Notes: a model not told the origin generated them from the sequence alone. Shown: positions 10,991 through 19,540, counted from the stretch's first letter. The stretch is 64,000 nt of DNA from Marivirga harenae (GCF_030534335.1 NZ_CP130565.1:3493501-3557500), one strand, 5' to 3'. Program-made: numbers and translations.

Positions 10991-11587
10991 TTATTTTACC
11001 TCGAAAGACTCCATAAACTCATTGAATAAATTGAGTTCTGACAGACCCGTTTTTTCACCAATTGATTTAATTTTCTCCCATTCGATTTTCCTCAACCTCC
11101 CCGGATTAAGAATATCTTCTTCTCTTTCCAAAAACAAAGAAGATATAAAACGAATCAAAATATAAGGAGCTTCCATTACTCTAATGCTGTAGGAAACCGC
11201 TGTATTGTTGGCTTTAGACAAGGTTTCTTTTTCAAACAACACATGAAAAATCTTATTAATTGATAGATAAAATTGATCTTCCCAATCTTTAAAATTCTTG
11301 ATTAAAAATTTCATGCAGTCTGCAACGGGATCTTTTGACAAGAAAAAACCTCCTTTCGATAATTTTCTCGCTTTTTTCTGCAGTGACATTTCCTCTTTAA
11401 AACTGATATTGTTATTAGCCATGGCTTTGCCGACCACCGGGCTTAATAAGATCAAAGACAAAAAATCGTGATTACTAATTTCAAAATAAGGTGCTGTTTT
11501 CTCAAGAAAGTCTTTTCTCAAGCTTTCCACGATTTTATCAATTTCTTGATTATCAATGATTACGGCTATTTCTGCTTCTGTGAACAT
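10991..11587 (-). CDS. Conserved hypothetical, all-alpha cytoplasmic protein
   Basis: 198 residues without a signal peptide or membrane span. Composition and periodicity suggest an all-helical fold (long amphipathic stretches around residues 10-50, 85-125 and 135-195). I recognise no motif or family. It is flanked by a lipoprotein gene upstream (91 bp gap) and an outer-membrane protein gene downstream (156 bp gap), all on the minus strand. A coding role is supported by uninterrupted length, ordinary amino acid composition and a sensible ATG. Confidence 0.6.
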   Translation of the reverse strand: MFTEAEIAVIIDNQEIDKIVESLRKDFLEKTAPYFEISNHDFLSLILLSPVVGKAMANNNISFKEEMSLQKKARKLSKGGFFLSKDPVADCMKFLIKNFKDWEDQFYLSINKIFHVLFEKETLSKANNTAVSYSIRVMEAPYILIRFISSLFLEREEDILNPGRLRKIEWEKIKSIGEKTGLSELNLFNEFMESFEVK

Positions 11588-11678
11588 ATCTTTGATTCGT
11601 TTTATAAAAGGAAAAATACATTAAATAATTGCAGATTACAATTTTAATGGATAGAGCATTAAAATTTTTAGACCAAAA

Positions 11679-12344
11679 TTATAAAAAAGCTTGATTAGCC
11701 GCTTGATTTTGTTGTTTAAACCCCTTTTCCAATCGAGTAAATTCGGATTTAGCCATGTAATCAAAAGACCACTTTCTGCTGTAAGTATTAGGGGATTTTA
11801 CTGCATACTTATACTCAATTTCCGTGATCTTATTGATTTCTGAGTTCCAAAATATAATCAACTGATCGGGCTTATCCCTCAATTCAAAAGTCCACTTCTC
11901 GTACTTCCTATCGATTTTCTGATTGGTTATGCTAACTGAATCTTGTTCAATTTGCCATAATTGATCAGGATTAAGCAAAATGGGACTATGAATACTATCG
12001 GTAATCAAATCTGCATCCTCCAAACGGTAGCTTGGGCTTTGGAGATCATAAATCCACTGATTTTTTAAATAAATTGAATGTAAATAGTGCACTTTCTGAC
12101 TTTCATCTATTCCAAAGTAAGCAGATGATATGCCACTATCAGAATTTCTATTCAATGCCACTAAGCCATAAAAATCATTAGTTACCGCTCCATTTGCATT
12201 ACAAATACTGTATTCAACATTATAATAAAAATGTTTTTGTTCAGTCAGAGATTGATAAATTGGCTCTATATCGCCTTTATCATCTGGTTGAGAACATGAA
12301 ACCCCTGCTATTAGCAAGAAAATGAAGATAAATGACTTGTTCAT
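11679..12344 (-). CDS. Lipoprotein of unknown function
   Basis: 221 residues. The N-terminus carries a type II signal peptide with lipobox AGVSC (lipidated Cys17), so the protein should be membrane-anchored. The rest is rich in beta-strand-like segments and resembles small exported Bacteroidetes lipoproteins; no family is recognised. Its ATG overlaps by four bases (ATGA) the TGA that ends the long frame of the thioredoxin-like gene just upstream, the usual sign of translational coupling. A premature stop inside that upstream gene could reduce coupling to this one. Confidence 0.75.
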   Translation of the reverse strand: MNKSFIFIFLLIAGVSCSQPDDKGDIEPIYQSLTEQKHFYYNVEYSICNANGAVTNDFYGLVALNRNSDSGISSAYFGIDESQKVHYLHSIYLKNQWIYDLQSPSYRLEDADLITDSIHSPILLNPDQLWQIEQDSVSITNQKIDRKYEKWTFELRDKPDQLIIFWNSEINKITEIEYKYAVKSPNTYSRKWSFDYMAKSEFTRLEKGFKQQNQAANQAFL

Positions 12345-12958
12345 AGCTGTGTTTTTGAGTCTATACTTTCAATAAAATTAACAACAAATTGATAAGAATT
12401 TTCACTCCAAAGTGGAGCAGATATATTTTCTTTTATAATTCCATCTGCCAAAAACATATGTGTTGGGGCTGTTACTATATGAAAATATTGCTTATAAGTT
12501 TCTTCATCAATAGGAACAGAGATATATCCTTTCTAACCAAATCTGTTCAAATACCATTTAATTCGCCAATCTGCGCTATTGATGAAATTGATAAACACAA
12601 TATCATCTCTTTCAGCATACATTTTGGTGATTTTCTCTAAGGTGAATTGCTCCATTTTGCAGCCAGAGCAACCCACAAAAGTGAAGTTCAATAAAGCGAT
12701 TTTGCCTTCCAGTATTTCAGAAGTAATGGAATCGCCATTGATATCCACGAAGGCAAATGAAGGGAACTTACTTCCAATTTTAGGTTGATCCATTCTAAAA
12801 TTGTCAGGGAATAGTTTTATTTGCTTTTCACCATCTTCAATCATCTCCACATATCCATTTGGCACAAATCCTTCAGTCCGACCCTCTATTCCACTTTGTC
12901 CATAGGTTTGAATTTTAATCAAAAAAAAAAAAATAAGGCTGATCCATAATTTATGCAT
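12341..12958 (-). pseudogene. TlpA-like thioredoxin-fold protein interrupted by an in-frame TAG
   Basis: The frame opens at 12958 with a signal peptide, then a thioredoxin-like domain with CxxC motif VGCSGCK (Cys97, Cys100). It hits a TAG at 12535-12533 after residue 141. The same frame then stays open for 63 more codons to a TGA at 12343-12341 that overlaps the next gene's ATG. The downstream piece has the expected thioredoxin C-terminal features: a TAPTHMF segment fitting the cis-proline strand, a turn at ADGII, and a final amphipathic helix. The intact product would be about 205 residues, typical of TlpA/ResA-type periplasmic oxidoreductases. The lesion may be a nonsense mutation or a base-call error; without readthrough the product loses the cis-Pro region and is probably inactive. 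Confidence 0.8.
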
Positions 12959-13039
12959 ACTATATTCAGTTCGTTAAACTCAAATATAAGAATTTGCTAA
13001 TTATAAAGAAATTAAAAAACCCTCTTCAAACTAGGGCGT

Positions 13040-13047
13040 TATCTTTG
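13040..13047 (+). promoter_or_regulatory. Possible Bacteroidetes -7 box for the alcohol dehydrogenase gene
   Basis: The octamer TATCTTTG fits the Bacteroidetes sigma-70 -7 consensus TAnnTTTG and lies 17 bases before the ATG at 13065. I do not see a convincing TTTG at -33, so this is only a candidate. Confidence 0.3.
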
Positions 13048-13064
13048 GGAAACAAAATTTTACT

Positions 13065-14228
13065 ATGAACGCATTCGAATTTAAGAATCCAACAAAAATC
13101 ATATTTGGAGAAGGTGAAATCAAAAAATTGGCTGATAATATTCCAGCCGGAAGCCATATTTTATTATCCTATGGTGGTGGAAGTATTAAGAAAAATGGTG
13201 TTTATGATCAAGTTATTAAAGCCACTAAGGATTACAAAATCACTGAATTTTCGGGTATCGAGCCTAATCCGCATTTTGAAACTTTAATGAAAGCAGTGAA
13301 AATCATTAGAGATGAAAAAATTGATTTCATTTTAGCTGTTGGAGGTGGCTCTGTGATAGATGGATGTAAATTTCTTTCGGCTGCTGCTTATTATGATGGA
13401 GATGAATGGGATTTAGTAGCCAAAGGATTAGCCAGAAAACAAGAAAAGGTATTGCCTTTTGGAACAGTACTAACTTTACCTGCAACAGGCTCTGAAATGA
13501 ATTCTGGGGCGGTGGTCACCAAAGCTTCTACTCAAGAAAAACGTACATTTGGAGGTCCACAATACTTTCCAGTATTTTCAATCTGTGATCCAACAGTGAT
13601 TCAATCACTTCCTAAAAGGCAAATCGCCAACGGCATAGTGGATGCCTATACGCATACCTTAGAACAGTATCTAACCTATCAGCATGATGCTTTATTGCAA
13701 GACCGCATTGCCGAAGGGATTTTACAAACACTGATTGAAATAGGACCAAAAGTAATGGAAGACCCTGCAGACCATAAATCAGCTTCTAATTTCATGTGGT
13801 CTGCTACTATGGCTTTAAACGGAATCTTGAGACTGGGGGTACCCACTGATTGGGCCACTCATATGATAGCGCATGAACTTACTGCCTTGCATGGAATTGA
13901 TCACGCCAGAACATTGGCCATTATTGCTCCTAATCTATATAGAAAACTATTTGATGATAAGAAAGAGAAGTTAATACAGTATGGGAAGAGAGTTTGGGGA
14001 TTGACTGGAGAATCAGATATTGAGATCGCGGAGAAAGCTATTGAAATGACGGTTTCATTCTTTGAATCCTTGGGGATTGATACAAAATTATCAAAATACA
14101 CCACTGATTACCGCAACACTCCGCAAACGGTTTATGATCGTTTCAAAGAAAGAAAATGGATCGGATTAGGAGAAAGGCAAAAAGTTGGTCCAGAATTGGC
14201 TAAAGAAATAGTAGAGATGAGTATTTAA
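13065..14228 (+). CDS. yqhD: Iron-containing alcohol dehydrogenase, YqhD/BdhA type
   Basis: 387 residues, exactly the YqhD size. The NADPH-binding segment GGGSIKKNG is at about 37-45 and the second glycine loop GGGSVIDG at about 93-100. The metal site is visible as Asp193 and His197 in VDAYTHTLEQ and two later histidines in AHELTALHGIDHARTLA. YqhD-type enzymes are cytoplasmic NADPH-dependent aldehyde reductases for short-chain and reactive aldehydes. The gene stands alone on the plus strand, with a large hairpin about 24 bases after its stop. BdhA-type butanol dehydrogenase is the alternative name within the same family; substrate cannot be read from sequence. Confidence 0.9.
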   Translation: MNAFEFKNPTKIIFGEGEIKKLADNIPAGSHILLSYGGGSIKKNGVYDQVIKATKDYKITEFSGIEPNPHFETLMKAVKIIRDEKIDFILAVGGGSVIDGCKFLSAAAYYDGDEWDLVAKGLARKQEKVLPFGTVLTLPATGSEMNSGAVVTKASTQEKRTFGGPQYFPVFSICDPTVIQSLPKRQIANGIVDAYTHTLEQYLTYQHDALLQDRIAEGILQTLIEIGPKVMEDPADHKSASNFMWSATMALNGILRLGVPTDWATHMIAHELTALHGIDHARTLAIIAPNLYRKLFDDKKEKLIQYGKRVWGLTGESDIEIAEKAIEMTVSFFESLGIDTKLSKYTTDYRNTPQTVYDRFKERKWIGLGERQKVGPELAKEIVEMSI

Positions 14229-14251
14229 GACTTATTAATGACTTGAATTGG

Positions 14252-14290
14252 TCTTCACTGGTATTAGGGAGACCCTAAGACCAGTGAAGA
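14252..14290 (+). terminator. Long near-perfect hairpin after the alcohol dehydrogenase gene
   Basis: An 18-position stem with one A/G mismatch (14252-14269 with 14273-14290) and a 3-nt loop. No real T-run follows, so it may act as an mRNA-stabilising or transcription-ending hairpin rather than a classical terminator. Confidence 0.5.
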
Positions 14291-14377
14291 TTTGCGTTAT
14301 TCTTAGGAAGAATTGTACAGTTATAGGAGGTCATTATATCATTGCGAAGGGGCGCAGGAGCCAAGGCGGGATTTTAG

Positions 14378-14480
14378 ATTTAAGGAAAGGTCTCCAGAAA
14401 TAGGCTCTTTTGTAGTTTTAGCATTACGAGACAGCTTTGTTTTAGGCATCCTCGTTACAAACGAGGACGAGGTGGGGTAA
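14378..14480 (+). repeat. REP-like repeat, left copy
   Basis: About 100 bases that closely match 16621-16721 in the same orientation. Its core is the palindrome CCTCGTT-aca-AACGAGG at 14450-14466. It lies outside the RAYT gene region and is best read as a REP/BIME-type element. The rest of the 14229-14768 interval has the hairpin listed above and AT-rich sequence without a gene. Confidence 0.7.
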
Positions 14481-14768
14481 GTGTAAAGGATTTACTTATC
14501 GACAATAAAAAAGATTGAAAAAATATGACAAGATTTATAAGTAGTATTTAATACTTATAAGTCAGAAATTTTTTACTTCTCATATTTGGGTAATATTAGA
14601 CATAAATGAGTATAATATTCACCATCCTCTAATCTTAAATAGGATTAAAAAAAATTGTAGCTTATTTTTCTACAAAACTAGACTATTTAAGTTTACAGTT
14701 TGTCCACTATTAAAGAAACCCACCCCTCTCAAAACTCCAGCTCTTGTGGAAGCCATGTCAACGATGGA

Positions 14769-15020
14769 TTATCTTTTTCTTTTACCTGTTCCTTCAATAA
14801 ATTCTCTTATTTTACTGAAAGGAGACAAACAAAAATACCCTATGATTAAAATTATTAGACTAACAAAAATTACAAAAAAACCGCCAACAGCACTTTGCTG
14901 TTGGGTCAGATAATGATTTCCAACTTTTGTAATATCAAAAACCAACATAATGATACCCGCAACTAATAGTAGAGACCCTATAATAAAATAAATAGCTCCT
15001 GAAAATTTATTTCTGCTCAT
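14769..15020 (-). CDS. Small two-helix membrane protein
   Basis: 83 residues with two hydrophobic spans (about 8-29 and 44-66) and a basic tail (GKRKR), consistent with a small inner-membrane protein with its C-terminus in the cytoplasm. It overlaps the end of the upstream frameshifted lipoprotein frame by 14 bases, so the two were probably one transcription and translation unit. I do not recognise a family. The accessory context next to a transposase makes conservation uncertain. Confidence 0.55.
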   Translation of the reverse strand: MSRNKFSGAIYFIIGSLLLVAGIIMLVFDITKVGNHYLTQQQSAVGGFFVIFVSLIILIIGYFCLSPFSKIREFIEGTGKRKR

Positions 15021-15791
15021 TTTGAAAGTACTGCTTAAAACTTTTTTTATAATATTTTAAGATATCTTTATTAAGATATTTTTTCCATCTATTATTAGAA
15101 AAATCATTTTTAAGATTACTGTAATATGCTAATGCATAACCAAAAGACGAAGAAGACAAATAGCTGTTACCTCCATTCATTTCCCAACCAGAATAACCAC
15201 CATTAGACCACGTTTTCATTTCAACTGATGATTGATTTGCTGAAAAAACCCCTAAACCATAAAGAATAACTAAAATCTCTACTAAAACATGGTCTTCTTC
15301 AAAATAATTGAATTTTTTTCTTAGTTTATATTGACCTATTTCATGTGAAATTAAAGCTATTAGGTTTAATGGATCTAAAAGAGCATGTTCTTCTACAAGA
15401 ATTTCCACATCACCATTGTCATATTCTATATAATTGGTTAAGGTAGTATTTTGATCCTCTTCTAATACTGGCATTAAACCGGATGATAATTCAATATTAT
15501 TCTTTTCTGAATAGTAATCAAAAACAATTTCATTTGGGTCAATATCCATAAAAAAACAAACCCTCTGAAAAATATAAATTCCATCCTCTCTTTTTCCATC
15601 ATATTTCTGCTTAAAAAAATCTCCAGTAGGTAAAATTGTTTCTTTTACTATTAAGCTTTCTATTGAAACAAATTCTCACTTGTAGAACACATATTAACTT
15701 CGTAACTATTGCTATCACAGGATATCAATACCATAAATAAGGCAGTAAATTTTATAGTTGTATATTTATTATTCTTCATTATTCTCTTCAT
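15007..15791 (-). pseudogene. Frameshifted lipoprotein gene
   Basis: Two frames together make one protein. The first starts at ATG 15791 (or 15779) and encodes a lipoprotein leader, MKNNKYTTIKFTALFMVLI then Ser-Cys, reaching TAG at 15662-15660. The second is open from after a TGA at 15678-15676 to 15007, and an ATG at 15549 gives a 180-residue piece. About 40 codons between 15675 and 15550 also read as plausible protein (for example ESLIVKETILPTGDFFK). Adding one base to the TTT at 15672-15670 joins them into a lipoprotein of about 255 residues. The distal part has ISHEIGQY, which resembles but does not complete an HExxH zinc site. Decay or a base-call error are both possible. Confidence 0.65.
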
Positions 15792-15884
15792 TTGTGGATA
15801 CATAATAATCCATTATTGCCTGAATCACTCCAACCTCTTCCATTTTGTAGTTTTGTTTTAGAGTTTCAAGTTCTACCCTCTAGT

Positions 15885-15901
15885 CCTCGTTTGTAACGAG
15901 G
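15885..15901 (-). repeat. REP-like palindrome, inverted copy
   Basis: CCTCGTT-tgt-AACGAGG is the exact reverse complement of the cores at 14450-14466 and 16691-16707. It lies just after the 3' end of the RAYT gene, so REP copies sit on both sides of the transposase gene in opposite orientations. Confidence 0.75.
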
Positions 15902-15920
15902 ATTCCCAAACTATGAGTTT

Positions 15921-16469
15921 TCAACTCAAAAAACTAATCTGTACTAAGCCCGTTCTTCCAGCATAATCTCTTGCTGAACTATATACATATTCTTCTGCAT
16001 CGTCCACAATTAAAGCTTTTACAGGATTCTGATGAATATATTCAACTCTCCCATCTATCATTTTGCTTGTTAATTCTATAGCGTGATTATCGTCCTTCCA
16101 AAACTTATACTTCTTAATACTTTGTAATTTTAAACCCGCCAACTTAAACTGTTGCAGCATCCATTCTCTTCTGCTTTCAACTTCGGTTTCTATCATCTTT
16201 AGGATACGCTTGGCAGTGAATTTCTTGAAATCTCTAATAATATCAGATAATCGAAATCCTTTATCTGCAGATAGTATTAAATGGATGTGATTACTCATCA
16301 AACACCAAGCATATACTTTTAATCCTTTCTGTTGAATACAGTAATTCAATGAATTTACTACTTCAATTTTGTAGGATCTTCTGGTAAAAACATCGATCCA
16401 ATTTACCACTGTGAATGTTACAAAATACAAAGCATTTCGATCGGCTATTTTATATCGGTCGCCAGACAT
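15921..16469 (-). CDS. REP-associated tyrosine transposase (RAYT, Y1_Tnp/IS200-like)
   Basis: 182 residues of the Y1 transposase superfamily. The HUH metal site reads SNHIHLIL (about residues 59-66), preceded by the beta-strand YFVTFTVVNWIDVF. The C-terminal part has the RAYT signature VEYIHQNPVKA with the candidate catalytic tyrosine, then YSSARDY. RAYTs process REP palindromes as single-stranded DNA and are usually single-copy domesticated relatives of IS200/IS605 transposases. REP palindromes lie at 15885-15901 on one side and at 16591-16607 and 16691-16707 on the other. No terminal inverted repeats or target duplications of a standard IS are evident. Confidence 0.9.
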   Translation of the reverse strand: MSGDRYKIADRNALYFVTFTVVNWIDVFTRRSYKIEVVNSLNYCIQQKGLKVYAWCLMSNHIHLILSADKGFRLSDIIRDFKKFTAKRILKMIETEVESRREWMLQQFKLAGLKLQSIKKYKFWKDDNHAIELTSKMIDGRVEYIHQNPVKALIVDDAEEYVYSSARDYAGRTGLVQISFLS

Positions 16470-16590
16470 AGTTTTGGTTGATTTGCTGCCCTTTAGTTTA
16501 TCCTACAAAGAAATGGTTTTTTTGAAAAACAGCAACTAGGTTTAGATAAAGTATGCCTACTAAGCATTTTAAATGCTTGATTTTAGTCAT

Positions 16591-16607
16591 CCTCGTTGCA
16601 AGACGAG
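16591..16607 (+). repeat. Degenerate REP-like palindrome
   Basis: A variant CCTCGTTGCAAGACGAG with only a 5-bp inner stem. It lies upstream of the RAYT start and about 100 bases before the intact copy at 16691. Confidence 0.55.
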
Positions 16608-16620
16608 CTGGTGGCTCTGG

Positions 16621-16721
16621 ATTTAAGGAACGGTCGCAAGAAATAGGCTCTTTTGAGGTTTTAGCTTTACAAATGCTTTGTTTTAGGCATCCTCGTTACA
16701 AACGAGGACGAGCTGGGGTTA
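16621..16721 (+). repeat. REP-like repeat, right copy
   Basis: Direct repeat partner of 14378-14480, with core palindrome at 16691-16707. The two copies bracket a 2.1-kb segment holding the small membrane gene, the broken lipoprotein gene and the RAYT gene. Confidence 0.7.
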
Positions 16722-16766
16722 AAAGTCAAGCCGAAGGGATAGTAATTATAGCGATTAAGGATCTGT

Positions 16767-17735
16767 TTATTGAAAATTTTGAGTATTACGTTCAATTTTA
16801 ACATTTTCAAACTTCTCCAAAATATTCAATTCGTTTTCTGTGAAGTCAACATCTGTAATTATAATTATTTCAAAATTTAGACTAACTAGTTCTGTTAAAG
16901 GTATGTCTTTAAAATCATTTATTATATTTGAGAGAACAACAGTTTTAATATTTGGCAATTTATTAAGTTTTTGAAGCGAGGTGTTTTTTCTCAAGATTAT
17001 GCCGCTAAAATTTATATACTTCAAAGAATTCAATCCATTAAATGCTTCCACTAATTCTTCAAAACTTAAATTTTTATTTCCAATATATAAGCTTTCTAAA
17101 GACCCAAGTTTACTCAAAACATCGGGCACTCCTTTAAAATTATTCCCATTTAATGTCAGTGTTTTTAGTTTTTTAAGGTGTTCTAAATCATCTGGAAGCG
17201 AAACCAAATTATTATCAGATAATAGTAAAGTTTCAAGTTCACTTAAAGAACCTATCTCAGAAGGCAAACTTATTATTTCATTATTATACAACTGTAATTC
17301 TTTCAGACATTCAAATTCTCCAATAGTAGGAGGTAGACTGCTTATGGGGTGATTTGTAATAGATATTTTTCGAATACTTTTCTTAGGTAATAATTGAATT
17401 GCATTTTCCACATCTAATTCAAAATTATTCGCTAAATACAAATATTGAAGTTTCTCTAATTGGCTTATTTCTTTTGGAAATTTCTTTACATATGTTCTAG
17501 AAATATTTAATAATTGTAGGTTTTTTAATTTTGCTATCTCAGAAGGCAGGATATTTAAACTAGTATCTATTAATATCAAAGATTTAACCTTCCTAGGCTT
17601 TTTTAAAGCATCCTCAATTGAGAATACAGATTTATTGGCAATTCTTCTTTCATTATTAACCTGACTATATAAAGGATAAATGGTTAAACAAATTAACGAA
17701 AAAAATAAAATTATTGTAATATCGGTTTTTCTCAT
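16767..17735 (-). CDS. Secreted leucine-rich-repeat protein
   Basis: 322 residues with a signal peptide (about 1-24, ending LYSQ). Residues about 50-290 form roughly ten leucine-rich repeats of the bacterial LPxxI/LxxLxxLxLxxN type, for example LPSEIGSLSELETLLLSDN. LRR proteins bind other proteins; no enzymatic domain is present. Its ATG overlaps the TGA of the RHS gene by four bases (ATGA), so it should be translated from the same message. In polymorphic toxin loci the gene directly after the toxin tip often encodes immunity; whether this exported LRR protein does so is inference. It could instead be a secreted partner or an unrelated surface protein. Confidence 0.8.
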   Translation of the reverse strand: MRKTDITIILFFSLICLTIYPLYSQVNNERRIANKSVFSIEDALKKPRKVKSLILIDTSLNILPSEIAKLKNLQLLNISRTYVKKFPKEISQLEKLQYLYLANNFELDVENAIQLLPKKSIRKISITNHPISSLPPTIGEFECLKELQLYNNEIISLPSEIGSLSELETLLLSDNNLVSLPDDLEHLKKLKTLTLNGNNFKGVPDVLSKLGSLESLYIGNKNLSFEELVEAFNGLNSLKYINFSGIILRKNTSLQKLNKLPNIKTVVLSNIINDFKDIPLTELVSLNFEIIIITDVDFTENELNILEKFENVKIERNTQNFQ

Positions 17736-19540
17736 TTCCCTAATGTGTTTCTTGATCTTCCTGAATACTTACTAAGATAAATTTTTCTTTGCTCCGGTGT
17801 CATTCTACTCATATAGTAGTTAAAATTGAGCATAGGTTTTTCATTTTTACTCCTAGTAGTGCCCATAAAGCTATATCTTCTGTCATCACCATAGCCATAC
17901 ATACCCTGAGATGCATTAACTGTACCTCGCTTCCCACTAATATCGTTTACCACATCACTGTGAAAAAGCCCCGCAGTATGACCAGAACCATGCCATATAA
18001 GTCCTGCTACCATGTCTGTTTGAGAAGTTGGATAATAAAAAGAAGAGTTATGCCCAGTTCTTGTAGATTCAGCCCTATCAGTAGAAATCAATATGATATT
18101 ACCTTTAATATCCACCCCTTCATTATTGTTCGGTTGGGCAGCGACTTCACCTATGCTCCCTTCTACGTATTTTGATGGTATATGTCCAAAACCAGATTCA
18201 CCACCCTCTTGATTTGAATTGTTGAAATCTTCAACTTGTTCTTGTGAGCCAATAAAAACAAATGCATCAGATTCATCTAGTTGTTCTGCTTTAGGTATCT
18301 CTTTTACAATTCTGGCTCTAGTATCAAGTCCTTGATCACGAAAATTTCTATTTAGACTTCTTTTAATTTTTCGCAATTGCCTTCTATCAGCTCCTTCAGC
18401 ACCATATAGGTAAAGGCTATTTTCCATGCCATTAGGATCTATAAATTTAATCGGATCATTTTTAACATAATGATATGGAGAATGATCAAAGTACTTTTCT
18501 GCTTTAGGGTCAACAGCTCCCCATCTACCTAAATCAGGCATATACATTCTTGCCCCATAATCAATCCACCCTAAATCAAGATCATTGATTTCTTCCTTGC
18601 CATTATACTTATAATTGTTAGCCTTTGAGTAGCTTCTCTGATAGGAGTTAAAGGTTAGACCAAAAGGATAGTAATCATCCGCTTGCAGCACTGCATTATA
18701 ATGATGTTCCACTTTAAAATCATCCCAGAAGAGTTCAACAGCTTGCTGGCTTTCATTACTTAAGAACACCATCAGATATCCGTCTTCCGCTACTTCTATT
18801 TCTTCAAAAGAGAGTTTTTGGTGTGTGCCACTGTCTGTGCCATCATCAGCAGCTGATTCTGATAATCTTTCAAAACCTGAATTTACATAATTGAAATTCT
18901 TGTCCAGCATGATGTAGTTCAAATAGGCTTTAGGGCTTTCATCCTCGCTCCCATCTGCCATGGCCGCGGAAATGTAATCCGAGTTGAGGTTGTTTTCTAT
19001 GATAGTCCCCTCACCTGTAAGAGTACCACCACCGAGCATGCTCACCAAGGCATTAACTAACGCTCCTGCATTAATTTGATCATTGGTAAAGGCAGCATCT
19101 AAATACTTAGCATACACCTCTGCACTTACTTTATCGCCTTTGCTCACATATAAGGTTTTCATTAAACCTACTATATCAGTTCCTCCGCCCGTTAACCGGT
19201 GGCTGTAATTGCCACTCCTTTTATATTGATTAGGAAGAATGGTAATATCATCATAATTGTCGAAATAGGGGTTTTCAAGGGTTTCAAAACCAGTAGCATA
19301 ATCATCATCCCTTACCGCAAAAGTAGTCCGCACATTGCCCAAGTGATCTTTCAAATGATATTGGTATTCATTTTTTGCTACCCCATCTACGTTTTTAGGT
19401 ACTACCCTGCCCTCTGCTGTTTGGATGAATTGTTTGATATAGACCTTCAAAAACAAGCAACCGCAATAATCATTAGATGGATGAAGCCTATTGCCTCTTA
19501 TCTCTTGTTCCAATATATATCCAGCAGAACGGTAAATCAT
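17732..19540 (-). CDS. RHS-repeat core protein, N-terminally truncated, with metzincin-like tip
   Basis: 602 residues. The conserved RHS core includes YHLKDHLGNVRTTF, DYYPFGLTFNS, YKYNGKEE and GARMYMPDLGRWGAVDP, ending at DPNG (368-371). Full Bacteroidetes RHS proteins are usually over 1000 residues with a signal peptide and YD repeats; here only about 60 unremarkable residues precede the core. This is therefore a 5'-truncated copy or an orphan tip. The variable C-terminal region (about 373-602) contains WHGSGHTAGLFHSD: His517, His521 and His527 match HxxxHxxGxxH of metzincin metalloproteases, but Gly518 replaces the catalytic Glu. A Met-turn-like SFM occurs at Met559. Function as a toxin or protease is inferred, not shown. 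It is coupled to the LRR gene. Confidence 0.8.
   Translation of the reverse strand: MIYRSAGYILEQEIRGNRLHPSNDYCGCLFLKVYIKQFIQTAEGRVVPKNVDGVAKNEYQYHLKDHLGNVRTTFAVRDDDYATGFETLENPYFDNYDDITILPNQYKRSGNYSHRLTGGGTDIVGLMKTLYVSKGDKVSAEVYAKYLDAAFTNDQINAGALVNALVSMLGGGTLTGEGTIIENNLNSDYISAAMADGSEDESPKAYLNYIMLDKNFNYVNSGFERLSESAADDGTDSGTHQKLSFEEIEVAEDGYLMVFLSNESQQAVELFWDDFKVEHHYNAVLQADDYYPFGLTFNSYQRSYSKANNYKYNGKEEINDLDLGWIDYGARMYMPDLGRWGAVDPKAEKYFDHSPYHYVKNDPIKFIDPNGMENSLYLYGAEGADRRQLRKIKRSLNRNFRDQGLDTRARIVKEIPKAEQLDESDAFVFIGSQEQVEDFNNSNQEGGESGFGHIPSKYVEGSIGEVAAQPNNNEGVDIKGNIILISTDRAESTRTGHNSSFYYPTSQTDMVAGLIWHGSGHTAGLFHSDVVNDISGKRGTVNASQGMYGYGDDRRYSFMGTTRSKNEKPMLNFNYYMSRMTPEQRKIYLSKYSGRSRNTLGK

Noticed and set aside
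15007-15549. Zinc metalloprotease based on ISHEIGQY
   Set aside because: The second histidine of HExxH is Gln, and no third ligand is evident.
16553-16801. Open frame of 82 codons on plus over the REP repeats
   Set aside because: It is explained by the palindromes, has no family signal and overlaps the LRR gene's end.
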